DNA of 64,000 bases, taken from NCBI RefSeq assembly GCF_030811215.1, contig NZ_JAUSQM010000001.1:2666001-2730000 (forward strand), given 5' to 3'. The notes beneath the pieces are model-generated. The model worked only from the letters and a program-made list of their open reading frames with translations, ran no database searches and was not told the DNA's origin. Both the position numbers and the translations under genes were made by a program. The first letter of the stretch is position 1; each line of letters opens with the position of its first letter. The stretch comes from Nocardioides massiliensis. Its GTDB lineage: Bacteria > Actinomycetota > Actinomycetes > Propionibacteriales > Nocardioidaceae. Of the stretch, positions 32,635 to 41,893 are shown in pieces.

Positions 32635-33300
32635 GTGGGCATCCAGATCACACCGAGCATCCTGAACGCCGACTTCTCCCGTCTGGGTGAGGAGGTGGCG
32701 CGCATCCCCTCGGCCGACTGGATCCACGTCGACGTGATGGACAACCACTTCGTGCCCAATCTGACCTTCGGCCCCACGATGGTCGAGGCGCTCGCCCGCA
32801 GCACCGACACGCCTCTCGACGCGCACCTGATGATCGAGGACCCCGACCGGCACGCCCCGGCGTACGTCGAGGCCGGCTGTGGCTCGGTCACCTTCCACGT
32901 CGAGGCGGCCAAGGCGCCGGTGCGGCTGGCCCGGGAGATCCGCGCCGCCGGGGGCCGCGCGAGCATGGCGCTCAAGCCGGCCACGCCGGTCGAGCCCTAC
33001 GAGGACCTGCTCCCCGAGCTCGACATGCTGCTGCTGATGACCGTCGAGCCGGGCTTCGGTGGACAGAAGTTCCTCGACCTGGTGCTGCCGAAGATCCGCC
33101 GGGCCCGCGCCCTCATGGCCAAGCACGGCGTCGAGACCTGGTTGCAGGTCGACGGCGGCGTCTCGCTGGAGACCATCGAGCGGTGTGCCGAGGCCGGGGC
33201 CGACGTGTTCGTCGCCGGGTCGGCCGTCTACTCCGCGCAGGACCCCGACGCGATGGTGGAGTCCCTGCGTGCCGCCGCCCAGGGCGCGACGGCTTCCTGA
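32635..33300 (+). CDS. rpe: Ribulose-phosphate 3-epimerase
   Basis: Interconverts ribulose-5-phosphate and xylulose-5-phosphate; ribulose-5-phosphate is also the substrate of the RibB half of ribBA downstream. The TIM-barrel protein (221 aa) has [14 protein letters not shown], the metal-binding [40 protein letters not shown] and the Asp/Gly-rich [15 protein letters not shown] start, probably leaderless. A long hairpin follows at 33319-33354. Confidence 0.96.
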   Translation: MGIQITPSILNADFSRLGEEVARIPSADWIHVDVMDNHFVPNLTFGPTMVEALARSTDTPLDAHLMIEDPDRHAPAYVEAGCGSVTFHVEAAKAPVRLAREIRAAGGRASMALKPATPVEPYEDLLPELDMLLLMTVEPGFGGQKFLDLVLPKIRRARALMAKHGVETWLQVDGGVSLETIERCAEAGADVFVAGSAVYSAQDPDAMVESLRAAAQGATAS

Positions 33301-33318
33301 GAGCACACGACAGCTCGA

Positions 33319-33354
33319 CCACCAGGCTCGAGACCCCCGCGTCTCGCCTGGTGG
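33319..33354 (+). terminator. Hairpin after rpe
   Basis: CCACCAGGC pairs perfectly with GCCTGGTGG, and an inner GAGAC pairs with GTCTC around CCCCGC. It lies just after the rpe stop. There is no T-run, so termination efficiency is uncertain. The stretch 33355-33417 holds no recognisable gene and presumably contains the rib promoter. Confidence 0.5.
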
Positions 33355-33417
33355 CACACCCCACCCTCTCCGGGACCCCGCGATGTGGCAGGCTTGATCC
33401 CGACGAGTTGATAGCTC

Positions 33418-33543
33418 GCGTGCTCTGGGGTCGGTGAAAATCCGAGCCGGCGGTGAAAGTCCGCGACCCGGTCACCACCAGTGACCGGTTGACCAGGTGG
33501 AACTCCTGGACCGACGGTCAAAGTCCGGATGGGAAGTGCACGC
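33418..33543 (+). promoter_or_regulatory. FMN riboswitch (RFN element)
   Basis: All hallmark segments are present: GGGGTCGGTGAAAATCCGA, GGCGGTGAAAGTCCGCGACC, the variable hairpin CACCAGTGACCGGTTGACCAGGTG, and GACGGTCAAAGTCCGGATGGGAAG. P1 is formed by GCGTGC (33418-33423) and GCACGC (33538-33543). Downstream, GCCCC (33584-33588) can pair with GGGGC of the ribD Shine-Dalgarno (33614-33618), and a CGCCC-TCC-GGGCG hairpin lies at 33555-33567. Control at translation initiation is therefore likely: FMN binding would shut off ribD translation. Confidence 0.93.
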
Positions 33544-33624
33544 AGGCTGATGCCCGCCCTCCGGGCGCGCAGCAGTCACAGTCGCCCCGGGGCCCGCGTT
33601 GCGCGAGGCGAGAGGGGCACCGCG

Positions 33625-34746
33625 ATGGCGGACTTCCGCATGGGGGAGCCGACGGCCATGGCCATGGCTCTGCGTGCCGCGTCGGCGCGCGGGATCCCGT
33701 TCGGCCCGAACCCGCGCGTGGGCTGCACGATCATCGATGCCGCCGGCAAGATCGTCGCCGTGGGGCGCCACCGGGGCGCGGGTACGCCGCACGCGGAGGT
33801 CGACGCCCTCACCGAGGCCGGCGACCGGGCGCACGGCGGCACGGCCGTCGTCACGCTCGAGCCCTGCACCCACACCGGCCGCACCGGTCCGTGCACCGAG
33901 GCGCTGCTGGCGGCCGGCGTACGCCGCGTGGTGATCGGCATGCCCGACCCCAACCCGGTCGCGGCCGGCGGTGCGCGGCTCCTCGAGGAGGCCGGCGTCG
34001 ACGTGGTCGTCCTCGGTGAGGACGACGTGACGTTCGGTCCGCAGCTCGCGCTGCTCAACCGCGGGTGGACCCACGGCCTCGTGCACGGCCGCCCGTACGT
34101 CGTGTGGAAGACCGCGACCACACTCGACGGCCGGGTCGCGGCCGCCGACCTCACCAGCCGCTGGATCACCGGCGACGCCGCCCGCGCAGAGGTCCACGCG
34201 CTGCGCGCGCGCATCGACACGATGCTCGTCGGGACCGGCACCGCCCTGACGGACGACCCCGCCCTCACCGCTCGCGACACCGATGACGAGCTCCTGCCCG
34301 GCCAGCCGCTGCGCGTGGTGATGGGACGGCGCCCGCTGCCCGCGACCGCGCGGCTGCTCACCGACGGGGCGGCCGAGACGCTGACGCTGACCACCCGCGA
34401 CCCGCACGAGGCGCTCGCGACGCTCTTCGAGCGCGGCCAGCGCGAGGTGCTGCTCGAGGGCGGACCCACGCTCGCGGCCGCGTTCCTGGCCGCGGGTCTC
34501 ATCGACGAGGTCATCGCCTACGTCGCCCCGGTCCTGCTCGGGGCTGGCCCCCACCTCCTGGGTGACCTCGGGATCGGCACGCTCGGCGACGCCCGGCGGC
34601 TCTCACTGCAGTCGGTCACCCGCCTGGAGCACGACGTCCGGCTGGTGCTGCGGCCCTACCGGCGCCTGCCCTACCTGCCCGACGGCCGCGAGTGGTTCCC
34701 GGCCAACAGCCTGTCCGACCTGGACCCCGAGCTAGGGAGCGTGTGA
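33625..34746 (+). CDS. ribD: Bifunctional riboflavin biosynthesis deaminase/reductase
   Basis: Deaminates and then reduces the pyrimidine intermediate of riboflavin synthesis. The 373-aa product has the zinc deaminase motif HAEVDAL and EPCTHTGRTGPC (about 50-95). The C-terminal reductase domain runs from about 150 (VWKTATTLDGRVAA, LLEGGPTLAAAFL). The ATG at 33625 was chosen because AGAGGGG lies 7 nt upstream; the frame opens at 33529 inside the riboswitch. FMN-controlled by the upstream RFN element. Confidence 0.94.
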   Translation: MADFRMGEPTAMAMALRAASARGIPFGPNPRVGCTIIDAAGKIVAVGRHRGAGTPHAEVDALTEAGDRAHGGTAVVTLEPCTHTGRTGPCTEALLAAGVRRVVIGMPDPNPVAAGGARLLEEAGVDVVVLGEDDVTFGPQLALLNRGWTHGLVHGRPYVVWKTATTLDGRVAAADLTSRWITGDAARAEVHALRARIDTMLVGTGTALTDDPALTARDTDDELLPGQPLRVVMGRRPLPATARLLTDGAAETLTLTTRDPHEALATLFERGQREVLLEGGPTLAAAFLAAGLIDEVIAYVAPVLLGAGPHLLGDLGIGTLGDARRLSLQSVTRLEHDVRLVLRPYRRLPYLPDGREWFPANSLSDLDPELGSV

Positions 34747-34747
34747 G

Positions 34748-35389
34748 TTGTTCACCGGCATCGTCGAGGAGCTCGGCACCATCGACGCGATCGAGGAGCA
34801 GGCGGACGCGATCCGCCTGACCGTTCGCGGTCCGCACGTCGTCACCGACGCCACCCTCGGCGACTCGATCGCGGTCAACGGCTGCTGCCTGACGGTCGCC
34901 GAGCGGTCGACCGAGACCTTCACCGCCGACGTGATGCGCGAGACGCTCACGAAGACCACCCTCGGCACGCTCGAGCCCGGCTCCCGGGTCAACCTCGAGC
35001 GCGCGGTCACCCCGTCGACGCGGCTCGGCGGCCACATCGTGCAGGGCCACGTCGACGGCACCGGCACCGTGCTGAGCCGCACGCCGTCGGAGCACTGGGA
35101 GCTCGTCGAGATCGCGCTGCCGCCGACGCTGGTGCGCTACCTGGTCCCGAAGGGGTCGATCACGGTCGACGGTGTCTCGCTCACCGTGGTCGACGTCCAC
35201 GACGGCGACGCCGACGACCCGCAGGCCCCGCCGCGCTTCACCATCAGCCTGATCCCGGAGACCCTCGCCCGCACCACGCTCGGCTCCCGTGAGCCGGGGG
35301 AGCGGGTCAACCTCGAGGTCGACGTCCTCGCGAAGTACATCGAGCGCCTGACCGCCGGTCGCGGCGCCAACCAAGGAGAGACAGCATGA
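34748..35389 (+). CDS. ribE: Riboflavin synthase alpha chain
   Basis: Dismutates two 6,7-dimethyl-8-ribityllumazine molecules into riboflavin. The product (213 aa) has the typical tandem lumazine-binding repeats. Repeat 1 starts [10 protein letters not shown] with NGCCLTVAE; repeat 2 has [13 protein letters not shown] and [11 protein letters not shown] start with AGGGAG 8 nt upstream, 1 nt after the ribD stop. Overlaps ribBA by 4 nt. Confidence 0.95.
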   Translation: MFTGIVEELGTIDAIEEQADAIRLTVRGPHVVTDATLGDSIAVNGCCLTVAERSTETFTADVMRETLTKTTLGTLEPGSRVNLERAVTPSTRLGGHIVQGHVDGTGTVLSRTPSEHWELVEIALPPTLVRYLVPKGSITVDGVSLTVVDVHDGDADDPQAPPRFTISLIPETLARTTLGSREPGERVNLEVDVLAKYIERLTAGRGANQGETA

Positions 35390-36669
35390 GTACGCCGATC
35401 CGCCTCGACAGCGTCGAGCAGGCGATCGCCGACATCGCCGCCGGGAAGGCGGTCGTGGTCGTCGACGACGAGGACCGCGAGAACGAGGGCGACATCATCT
35501 TCGCCGCGGCGAAGGCCACACCGGAGCTGATGGCCTTCACCATCCGGCACTCCAGCGGCGTGATCTGCGTGCCGATGCCGGGCGACATGCTCGACCGCCT
35601 CGAGATCCCGCTGATGACGCCGCACAACAAGGACCCGCTGCGCACGGCGTACACGATCTCGGTCGATGCACGCGACGGCGTCAGCACCGGCATCTCCGCC
35701 GCCGACCGGGCCCACACCGTGCGGACCCTGGCCGACTCGGCGACCGAGCCGTGGGAGCTCACCCGCCCCGGGCACGTCTTCCCGCTGCGCTACCGCGAGG
35801 GCGGTGTCCTCGTGCGCCGCGGCCACACCGAGGCCGCGGTCGACCTCGCCCGGATGGCGGGCCTGACCCCCGCCGGCGTGCTGGTCGAGATCGTCAACGA
35901 CGACGGCACCATGAAACGCGGGCCCGAGCTGCGCGAGTTCGCCGACGAGCACGGGCTGGCGATGATCTCGATCGAGGAGCTCGTGCGCTACCGCCGTCGC
36001 TACGAGACCCACGTCGAGCGGGTCGCGGAGACCCGCCTGCCCATGCGTGCCGGTGACTTCACGGCCTACGGCTACCGCATCACCGTCGACGGCTCCGAGC
36101 ACGTCGCGCTGGTGTACGGCGACCCGGAGGCGCTGACGGCGGGCGGACCGGTCCTCACCCGGGTGCACTCCGAGTGCCTCACCGGCGACGCCTTCGGCTC
36201 GCGGCGCTGCGACTGCGGTCCCCAGCTGGACGAGTCCTTCGACCGGATCGTCGAGGAGGGCCGCGGCGTCGTGGTCTACCTGCGCGGCCACGAGGGTCGG
36301 GGGATCGGGCTGGTCGCCAAGCTGCAGGCCTACCAGCTCCAAGACGGCGGGCGCGACACCGTCGACGCCAACCTCGACCTGGGCCTGCCCGCCGACGCGC
36401 GGCACTACGGGACCGCCACGCAGATCCTGCGGGACCTCGGCGTCACCTCGGTGCGGCTGATGACCAACAACCCCGGCAAGGTGACCGACCTCGAGGCCTT
36501 CGGCATCGAGGTGGTCGAGCAGGTGCCGCTCACGCCGCGACCCAACGACCACAACCTCGCCTACCTCATGACCAAGCGCGACCGGATGGGCCACACCCTC
36601 GACGGGCTCCCCGACCCGTCCGTGCTCGAGCCGGTCACCGACCCGATGGCCGAGGAGATCGCCCGATGA
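35386..36669 (+). CDS. ribBA: DHBP synthase / GTP cyclohydrolase II
   Basis: Bifunctional enzyme providing both riboflavin precursors. Residues 1-200 are 3,4-dihydroxy-2-butanone-4-phosphate synthase ([29 protein letters not shown]). Residues 205-410 are GTP cyclohydrolase II, with the zinc motif [15 protein letters not shown] and the GTP-binding [12 protein letters not shown]. Length 427 aa. ATG start coupled to ribE; overlaps ribH by 4 nt. Confidence 0.96.
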   Translation: MSTPIRLDSVEQAIADIAAGKAVVVVDDEDRENEGDIIFAAAKATPELMAFTIRHSSGVICVPMPGDMLDRLEIPLMTPHNKDPLRTAYTISVDARDGVSTGISAADRAHTVRTLADSATEPWELTRPGHVFPLRYREGGVLVRRGHTEAAVDLARMAGLTPAGVLVEIVNDDGTMKRGPELREFADEHGLAMISIEELVRYRRRYETHVERVAETRLPMRAGDFTAYGYRITVDGSEHVALVYGDPEALTAGGPVLTRVHSECLTGDAFGSRRCDCGPQLDESFDRIVEEGRGVVVYLRGHEGRGIGLVAKLQAYQLQDGGRDTVDANLDLGLPADARHYGTATQILRDLGVTSVRLMTNNPGKVTDLEAFGIEVVEQVPLTPRPNDHNLAYLMTKRDRMGHTLDGLPDPSVLEPVTDPMAEEIAR

Positions 36670-37142
36670 GCGGACACGGCGCGCCCGCCACCACCCCGCT
36701 GGAGGCGGCCGGACTGCGCGTCGCCGTCGTCGCCTCGTCGTGGCACGACGAGGTGATGGACGGCCTCATCGCGGGTGCCGAGCGCACCCTGCGTGCCTCC
36801 GGCGTCGAGGACCACCTCCTGGTCCGCGTGCCCGGTTCCTTCGAGCTCCCGGTGGTCGCCGGCGAGCTCGCGGCCCAGGGGTACGACGCCGTCGTCGCGC
36901 TCGGCGTCGTGATCCGCGGTGGCACCCCGCACTTCGACTTCGTCTGCACCGCCGCCACCGACGGGCTCAACCGGGTCGCGCTCGACCACCGCGTGCCGAT
37001 CGGCTTCGGCCTGCTCACCTGCGACACCGAGGCCCAGGCTCTCGACCGTGCCGGCATCGAGGGCTCGCGTGAGGACAAGGGCGCCGAGGCGACGTACGCC
37101 GCCCTGGCGACCGCACTCCTGCTGCGCTCGCTGCGCGACTGA
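36666..37142 (+). CDS. ribH: 6,7-dimethyl-8-ribityllumazine synthase
   Basis: Condenses the two riboflavin precursors. The product (158 aa) carries [34 protein letters not shown] with the catalytic His region, and [19 protein letters not shown]. Cytoplasmic; usually an oligomeric shell or pentamer. Last gene of the rib operon, 81 nt before hisE. Confidence 0.96.
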   Translation: MSGHGAPATTPLEAAGLRVAVVASSWHDEVMDGLIAGAERTLRASGVEDHLLVRVPGSFELPVVAGELAAQGYDAVVALGVVIRGGTPHFDFVCTAATDGLNRVALDHRVPIGFGLLTCDTEAQALDRAGIEGSREDKGAEATYAALATALLLRSLRD

Positions 37143-37209
37143 GCCGCGGGCGGGCGGAGGGTGAGGCAGGACGCGCTGGGACCGGTGCAGCCGGAGGGTG
37201 CCCACGCCG

Positions 37210-37215
37210 TACCCT
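37210..37215 (+). promoter_or_regulatory. -10-like hexamer (TACCCT) before hisE
   Basis: It fits TAnnnT and ends 8 nt before the hisE GTG, again the leaderless spacing. No Shine-Dalgarno is seen. Confidence 0.35.
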
Positions 37216-37223
37216 TGACGTCT

Positions 37224-37487
37224 GTGAAGACCTTCGAGGACCTGTGGCGCGAGCTGAGCGAGAAGGCGCGGACCCGCCCCGAGGGGTCGGGCACCGTCGC
37301 CCAGCTCGACGCCGGCGTGCACGCCATCGGCAAGAAGCTCCTCGAGGAGGCCGCCGAGTCCTGGATGGCCGCCGAGCACGAGTCCGACGACCGGACGGCC
37401 GAGGAGATCAGCCAGCTGCTCTACCACGCCCAGGTGCTGATGCTGGCGCGCGGACTCACGCTCGAGGACGTCTACCGACATCTGTGA
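37224..37487 (+). CDS. hisE: Phosphoribosyl-ATP pyrophosphatase
   Basis: Second step of histidine synthesis. A compact helical MazG-fold protein of 87 aa with [11 protein letters not shown] at the start, [17 protein letters not shown] (Glu-rich metal site) and [20 protein letters not shown]. As in other actinobacteria, hisE is separate from hisI and sits directly before hisG. Confidence 0.93.
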   Translation: MKTFEDLWRELSEKARTRPEGSGTVAQLDAGVHAIGKKLLEEAAESWMAAEHESDDRTAEEISQLLYHAQVLMLARGLTLEDVYRHL

Positions 37488-37530
37488 GGCCGGTCCCCGC
37501 CCGTCCTCCCGCCTCGAATCGAGACCACCC

Positions 37531-38442
37531 ATGACCAGTACGCCCAGTACCCAAGCCAGCACCACCAACACCCCGGCCGACACCCCCAACGGCCGCCCGC
37601 TGCGCATCGCCGTGCCCAACAAGGGCTCGCTGTCGATCGCCGCGACCGACATCCTGCGCGAGTCCGGCTACCGCCAGCGCCAGGACACCAAGGACCTCAC
37701 GGTCTTCGACCCCGAGAACGGCGTGGAGTTCTTCTACCTGCGCCCTCGTGACATCGCGGTCTACGTCGGCGCCGGCACGCTCGACATCGGCATCACCGGT
37801 CGCGACCTGCTGCTCGACTCCGGTGCGGCCGCCGACGAGGTGCGCGCCCTCGGCTTCGGCCGGTCGCGGTTCCACTACGCCGCCCGCCCCGGCACGATCA
37901 CCTCGGTGGAGGGGCTGGCGGGCAAGCGCATCGCGACGTCGTACCCGGGCGTCGTGCGCCGCCACCTCGCCGATCGCGGCATCGGCGCCGACGTCGTCCG
38001 CCTCGACGGTGCGGTCGAGACCTCTGTCCAGCTCGGCGTGGCCGACGCCATCGCCGACGTCGTGGAGACCGGCCGGACACTGCGCCAGGCGGGCCTCGAG
38101 GTCTTCGGCGAGCCGATCCTCGAGTCCGAGGCCGTGCTCATCACCCGGGCGGGCGAGGGCATGCCGGCCGGATTCGACATCTTCCGGCGCCGCATCGAGG
38201 GCGTCCTGGTCGCGCGGTCCTACGTGATGATGGACTACGACATCCCCGACGAGCAGGTCGAGGCAGCGGTGGCGCTGACCCCCGGCATCGAGAGCCCGAC
38301 GGTGTCCCCGCTGCACCGCGAGGGATGGGTGGCCGTACGCTCGATGGTGCCGCGCGACGGCGCCCAGCGTCTGATGGACGCGCTGTGGCAGATCGGTGCT
38401 CGGGGCATCCTGCTCACCGACATCCACGCCTGTCGGCTCTGA
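37531..38442 (+). CDS. hisG: ATP phosphoribosyltransferase (long form)
   Basis: First step of histidine synthesis. The product (303 aa) is the long, hexameric type: catalytic domain IAVPNKGSLSIAATDIL, DIGITGRDLL, GLAGKRIATSYPGV and PRPP-binding DGAVETSVQLGVADAIADVV, plus a C-terminal ACT-like regulatory domain (about 230-303) that binds histidine. The first 20 residues are Thr/Ser/Pro low complexity and not part of the fold. ATG start 43 nt after hisE. Confidence 0.95.
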   Translation: MTSTPSTQASTTNTPADTPNGRPLRIAVPNKGSLSIAATDILRESGYRQRQDTKDLTVFDPENGVEFFYLRPRDIAVYVGAGTLDIGITGRDLLLDSGAAADEVRALGFGRSRFHYAARPGTITSVEGLAGKRIATSYPGVVRRHLADRGIGADVVRLDGAVETSVQLGVADAIADVVETGRTLRQAGLEVFGEPILESEAVLITRAGEGMPAGFDIFRRRIEGVLVARSYVMMDYDIPDEQVEAAVALTPGIESPTVSPLHREGWVAVRSMVPRDGAQRLMDALWQIGARGILLTDIHACRL

Positions 38443-38479
38443 GCGCGGCGTCCCACCCGCGCCCACCCGGAGTGACCCC

Positions 38480-38983
38480 ATGAGTTCCCAGCCCGTCCCC
38501 GCCCGGTCGTCCGCCTCGGGGGAGGTGGACGTCCCCGCGCTGCCGTTCCGGATCCGCCCGCTCGGGGTCCGCCTCGCCGTGGTCGCCGTGCTGGTCGGTC
38601 TGTTCGCGGTGTGCGCGGCGGTCTGGATCGGCTTCGACGACGAGACCCGCGCGAAGTTCACCCTCTTCCAGATCAGCACGCTGCTCGTCCTCGGTGCGCT
38701 GTTCTTCGCCACGGGGCACGCGGTGGCGCGCTCGCGCGTCGACGTGCGCGCCGACGGCGCGACCGTCGTCAACGGCTACCGCACCTACGAGGTCGCCTGG
38801 CGCGACGTGGCGTCGATCCGGATGCGCCGGGGTGCACCGTGGGCGAGCGTGGTCCTCCACGACGGCACCGCCATCGGTCTGCTGGGGGTCCTGCAGACCG
38901 AGGGCGTGCGGGCCGAGCGCGCGGTCCGGCAGCTGCGCGAGGTCGCTCGCGCCGCGAACCGCGCCGACCGACCCGCTGCCTGA
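38480..38983 (+). CDS. PH-domain-like membrane protein
   Basis: A 167-aa protein with two membrane helices (about 30-50 and 64-80: VAVVAVLVGLFAVCAAVWI, ISTLLVLGALFFATGHAVA). A short bacterial PH-like beta-domain follows (VRADGATVVNGYRTYEVAWRDVASI). Small PH-domain proteins often follow hisG in actinobacteria (recalled). Role unknown. ATG start 37 nt after hisG, likely the same transcript. Confidence 0.75.
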   Translation: MSSQPVPARSSASGEVDVPALPFRIRPLGVRLAVVAVLVGLFAVCAAVWIGFDDETRAKFTLFQISTLLVLGALFFATGHAVARSRVDVRADGATVVNGYRTYEVAWRDVASIRMRRGAPWASVVLHDGTAIGLLGVLQTEGVRAERAVRQLREVARAANRADRPAA

Positions 38984-39034
38984 TCCAGCTCGCCCGCCGG
39001 CGAAATCGACTCGCGGCCCGCGCGTCCTGATTCG

Positions 39035-39040
39035 TACGCT
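39035..39040 (+). promoter_or_regulatory. -10 (TACGCT) for the GNAT gene, leaderless spacing
   Basis: Ends 6 nt before the ATG at 39047, which puts the predicted +1 on the start codon itself. Confidence 0.5.
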
Positions 39041-39046
39041 CGGCCC

Positions 39047-40033
39047 ATGACCGCTCCCGTCCGCCTGCGTGGACTCGCCCGTGCCGACCTGCCCGTCCTG
39101 CTCGCCTTGGTCCAGGCGATCGAGGTCGAGGACCGCACCGATGAGCACTACAGCCTGGCGGACCTCGAGGAGGAGTACGCCGACCCCCTGCTCGAGCCCG
39201 AGCGGGACTGGATCGGGGCCTTCGCGGACGACGTCCTCGTCGGCTACGTCCAGCTCACCCCGCGGTCGCCGTCCGAGGGTCGGTTGACGATGTACTCCGG
39301 CGGCGGGGTGCACCCCGAGCGCCGCGGACGCGGGATCGGTGCGCAGCTGGTCACCGCGCTCGTCGACCGCATGCGCGACCGACACCGCGAGCAGCCTGGT
39401 CTCGAGGCGGTCCTGCTCGCGGGCGGGTTGACCTCCGACAAGGCGCAGCAGCGGCTGTTCACCACCCGGGGATTCGTCGCCGACCGCTACCGGCTCGTCC
39501 TCGGGGTCGACCCGCTGGTGCCGACGACGGTGCCGGAGCTGCCGAGGGGGATGCGGATCCGCGGCTACGACCCGGCGGCCGACGGCGAGGCACTCCGCAT
39601 CGCCCACAATCACGCCTTCTTAGGTCACCACCCGAACTTCGCGACGTGGGACGAGGGCATGTGGCGCCAGTGGGTCACCGGCAACCGCAACTTCCGCCCG
39701 GACCTGTCGTTCCTCGTCGTCGATGACGACGCCGACGGCGGCATCGCCGCCTACGTGCAGACCAACGTGTACGCCGCGGTCGAGGAGGCCACCGGTCGCA
39801 AGGAGGCCTACATCGCCAAGGTCGGGACCTCGCCCGAGCACCGCGGTCGCGGCCTGGCGAGCGCGGTCCTGCGCCACACGCTCGACGCCTGCCACCGTGC
39901 GGGCCTGGACCGGGCGTGCCTCGACGTCGACTCCGACAACCCGTCCGGAGCCGTCGGCCTCTACGAGCGGGCCGGGTTCGCGCTCGAGCAGCACTTCACC
40001 GACTACAAGCTGACCGCACCGCCGCTGGGCTGA
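39047..40033 (+). CDS. Tandem GNAT acetyltransferase
   Basis: The 328-aa product has two GNAT folds. The N-terminal one has the acetyl-CoA loop VHPERRGRGIGAQLV (about 88-102). The C-terminal one has VGTSPEHRGRGLASAVL (about 264-280) and ends with the SGAVGLYERAGF motif. The layout is like mycothiol synthase MshD and related two-domain acetyltransferases, but MshD identity is not established. Probably leaderless. Stand-alone gene. Confidence 0.8.
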   Translation: MTAPVRLRGLARADLPVLLALVQAIEVEDRTDEHYSLADLEEEYADPLLEPERDWIGAFADDVLVGYVQLTPRSPSEGRLTMYSGGGVHPERRGRGIGAQLVTALVDRMRDRHREQPGLEAVLLAGGLTSDKAQQRLFTTRGFVADRYRLVLGVDPLVPTTVPELPRGMRIRGYDPAADGEALRIAHNHAFLGHHPNFATWDEGMWRQWVTGNRNFRPDLSFLVVDDDADGGIAAYVQTNVYAAVEEATGRKEAYIAKVGTSPEHRGRGLASAVLRHTLDACHRAGLDRACLDVDSDNPSGAVGLYERAGFALEQHFTDYKLTAPPLG

Positions 40034-40048
40034 AGCCTGGAGGGGCGT

Positions 40049-40627
40049 TCAGGTCCGCCACACGAGGTCGGCCCGCGCGCGCGTGCCGTGCGCGGCGAAG
40101 TGCTTCGCCTCGGCGCGCGCCCAGGCCTCCCAGTGAGGGGCGAACGCGTCCCCGTCGCGCTCCAGGCCGCGCCGGAGCCGGACGTCGCGGTCGGCCTCGA
40201 CCCACACCAGCACCGAGGTCACCTCGGCCCAGGGCGCGGAGCCCGCACCCACGCCCTCCAGCACCAGCACCTCGCCCGGTGCGAGCGCGGGGACCTCGTG
40301 CTCCTCGGCGTAGGCGTCGCGGTGCCAGTCGAAGCGCCGGTAGCGCCCGGCACGTCCCCGGCTGAGGGGCCGCAGCAGGTCCTGCCACGCCTGCTGATCG
40401 ACCTCCGGCAGTCCACTCCAGCCGGCGAACAGGTCGTCCATGTGGACCACCGGCCATCCGTACGCCGACTCCAGTGCCGCCGCCAACGTCGTCTTGCCCG
40501 AGCCGGCAGGACCGTCGACGCACACCAGGTGGCCCGCGCCGAGCCGCGGCTCGGCCCGCGCCACCAGCGCGGCGACCTCCTCAGCGACCTCCTCAGCGGC
40601 CTGCGCGGCCGGTCGGTCGGTGCTCAT
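40049..40627 (-). CDS. P-loop kinase (uridine kinase-like)
   Basis: A soluble 192-aa nucleotide kinase. Walker A DGPAGSGKTTLAAAL lies at about 38-52, and VVHMDDLFAGWSGL resembles the substrate-binding segment of uridine kinases. EVLVLEGVGAG follows and the lid arginines are in RDVRLRRGLERDG. It resembles actinobacterial uridine-kinase-like proteins; the true substrate is unknown. Downstream of, and on the same strand as, the PLP gene (18-nt gap). Confidence 0.75.
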   Translation of the reverse strand: MSTDRPAAQAAEEVAEEVAALVARAEPRLGAGHLVCVDGPAGSGKTTLAAALESAYGWPVVHMDDLFAGWSGLPEVDQQAWQDLLRPLSRGRAGRYRRFDWHRDAYAEEHEVPALAPGEVLVLEGVGAGSAPWAEVTSVLVWVEADRDVRLRRGLERDGDAFAPHWEAWARAEAKHFAAHGTRARADLVWRT

Positions 40628-40645
40628 CAGCAGCTCACCAGGAGC

Positions 40646-41893
40646 TCACCAGCAGTGCCCGAGGCCCCGGTACGTCGGCACCGAGTCGACGACGCCCGTA
40701 CCGGAGACCAGGTGCACCTGCTGGACGTGCTCGGCCGGCTCGCCGGCCTTGCCGTGCCGGAACCACACCAGGTCGCCGATCCGCAGCGCAGCCGCACCCG
40801 GCCCGGTCAGCGGGGTCTGGACCTCGCCGGCACCCTCGAGGCCCGTCAGCTGGAGGCCGGCTGGTGCCCACGGCACGGGGGAGCGGTCCTTGCCGGTGGC
40901 GCCGGAGGCGATCAGCCCGCCGCCGGCGACCGTCGCGGTGCCTGCGTTGGGACGGCGTACGACGGGGAAGCCGAGGTAGGCCGCCGGTCGCGGCCGGAAG
41001 GACCGGAAGTGGTCGAACAGGTGGGGGACGAGGAGGCCGGACCCGGCTGCCACCTCGGTGACGGGCGCGACCGTCGAGGTCTCGATGCTGCCGGTGCCGC
41101 CGGAGTTCCAGAACTCCAGCGTCACCCGCTCGGCGAGTGCCGCGGCGAGCGCGCGGCGACGGTCGTCGAGGCGGGTGACCGATGTGCTCTTCAACCGCCG
41201 GATGACGGCGGACTTGGCGCGCTGGCCCGGCACAGCGTCGGGGACGCCGGCGACCTGGCCCTCGTAGGTCATCACGCCGACGAGGGCGAACCCGGCGCGG
41301 CCGACCACGTGGTCGGCGAAGCGCACCACGTCATCGATGTCGAACAGCGGCGAGCGCTTCGGCCCGACGTGGCCCGCCGGGCCCAGGCGCAGACCGGCGT
41401 CGATGTCGATCGCGATCCGGACCGTCGTGGTCGGCTGGTCGGGCAGGGACGCACGCACCCGGTCGACGACGTCGAGGTGGGCCGGGTCGTCGGTCATCAG
41501 TGTGATCGCCGCAGCAGCCGCCTCGTCGCGCAGCAGCGCGGCCAGCGAGGCGCCGTCGACGCTCGGGTAGCCCAGGACGATGTCATCGCTGACGCCGGTC
41601 GCGTGCAGGTGCAGGGCCTCGGCCAGCGTGTAGGCGAGGACGCCGTGGAACCCGTCGAGCGCCAGCACGCGGCGCAGCAGCGCGGGCACGCGCACGGACT
41701 TGCTCGCGACGCGGATCGGCGCACCGCCCGCGCGCCGTCGCAGGTCCGCGGCGTTGGCGTCGAACGCGTCCAGGTCGACGACGTAGCGCGGGCCAGGTGC
41801 CGGGTCGAGCCGCGCGACGGCCGCGGTGAGCCGCCGGGCGAGGGCGTCGCGCTCGGCGTCGCCGCCGCCGACGACCGGGTGGTTGCCGGCCAT
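40646..41893 (-). CDS. Fold-type III PLP enzyme (alanine racemase / D-threonine aldolase-like)
   Basis: The 415-aa product has an alanine-racemase-type TIM barrel: RYVVDLDAFDANAADLRRR and the PLP lysine in VASKSVRVP (K65). GVMTYEGQVAG and FWNSGGTGSIETS bind the phosphate. The C-terminal D-threonine-aldolase-like domain ends with DLVWFRHGKAGE. Such proteins act on D-amino acids or related hydroxy amino acids; the exact reaction is not readable. ATG at 41893 overlaps the stop of the upstream small membrane gene (TGATG). The same frame is open upstream to 42658 but that part belongs to other genes. Confidence 0.8.
   Translation of the reverse strand: MAGNHPVVGGGDAERDALARRLTAAVARLDPAPGPRYVVDLDAFDANAADLRRRAGGAPIRVASKSVRVPALLRRVLALDGFHGVLAYTLAEALHLHATGVSDDIVLGYPSVDGASLAALLRDEAAAAAITLMTDDPAHLDVVDRVRASLPDQPTTTVRIAIDIDAGLRLGPAGHVGPKRSPLFDIDDVVRFADHVVGRAGFALVGVMTYEGQVAGVPDAVPGQRAKSAVIRRLKSTSVTRLDDRRRALAAALAERVTLEFWNSGGTGSIETSTVAPVTEVAAGSGLLVPHLFDHFRSFRPRPAAYLGFPVVRRPNAGTATVAGGGLIASGATGKDRSPVPWAPAGLQLTGLEGAGEVQTPLTGPGAAALRIGDLVWFRHGKAGEPAEHVQQVHLVSGTGVVDSVPTYRGLGHCW

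Noticed and set aside
33301-33624. Small gene between rpe and ribD
   Set aside because: The only open frames run through the FMN riboswitch and lack start signals; the conserved RFN segments explain the region.
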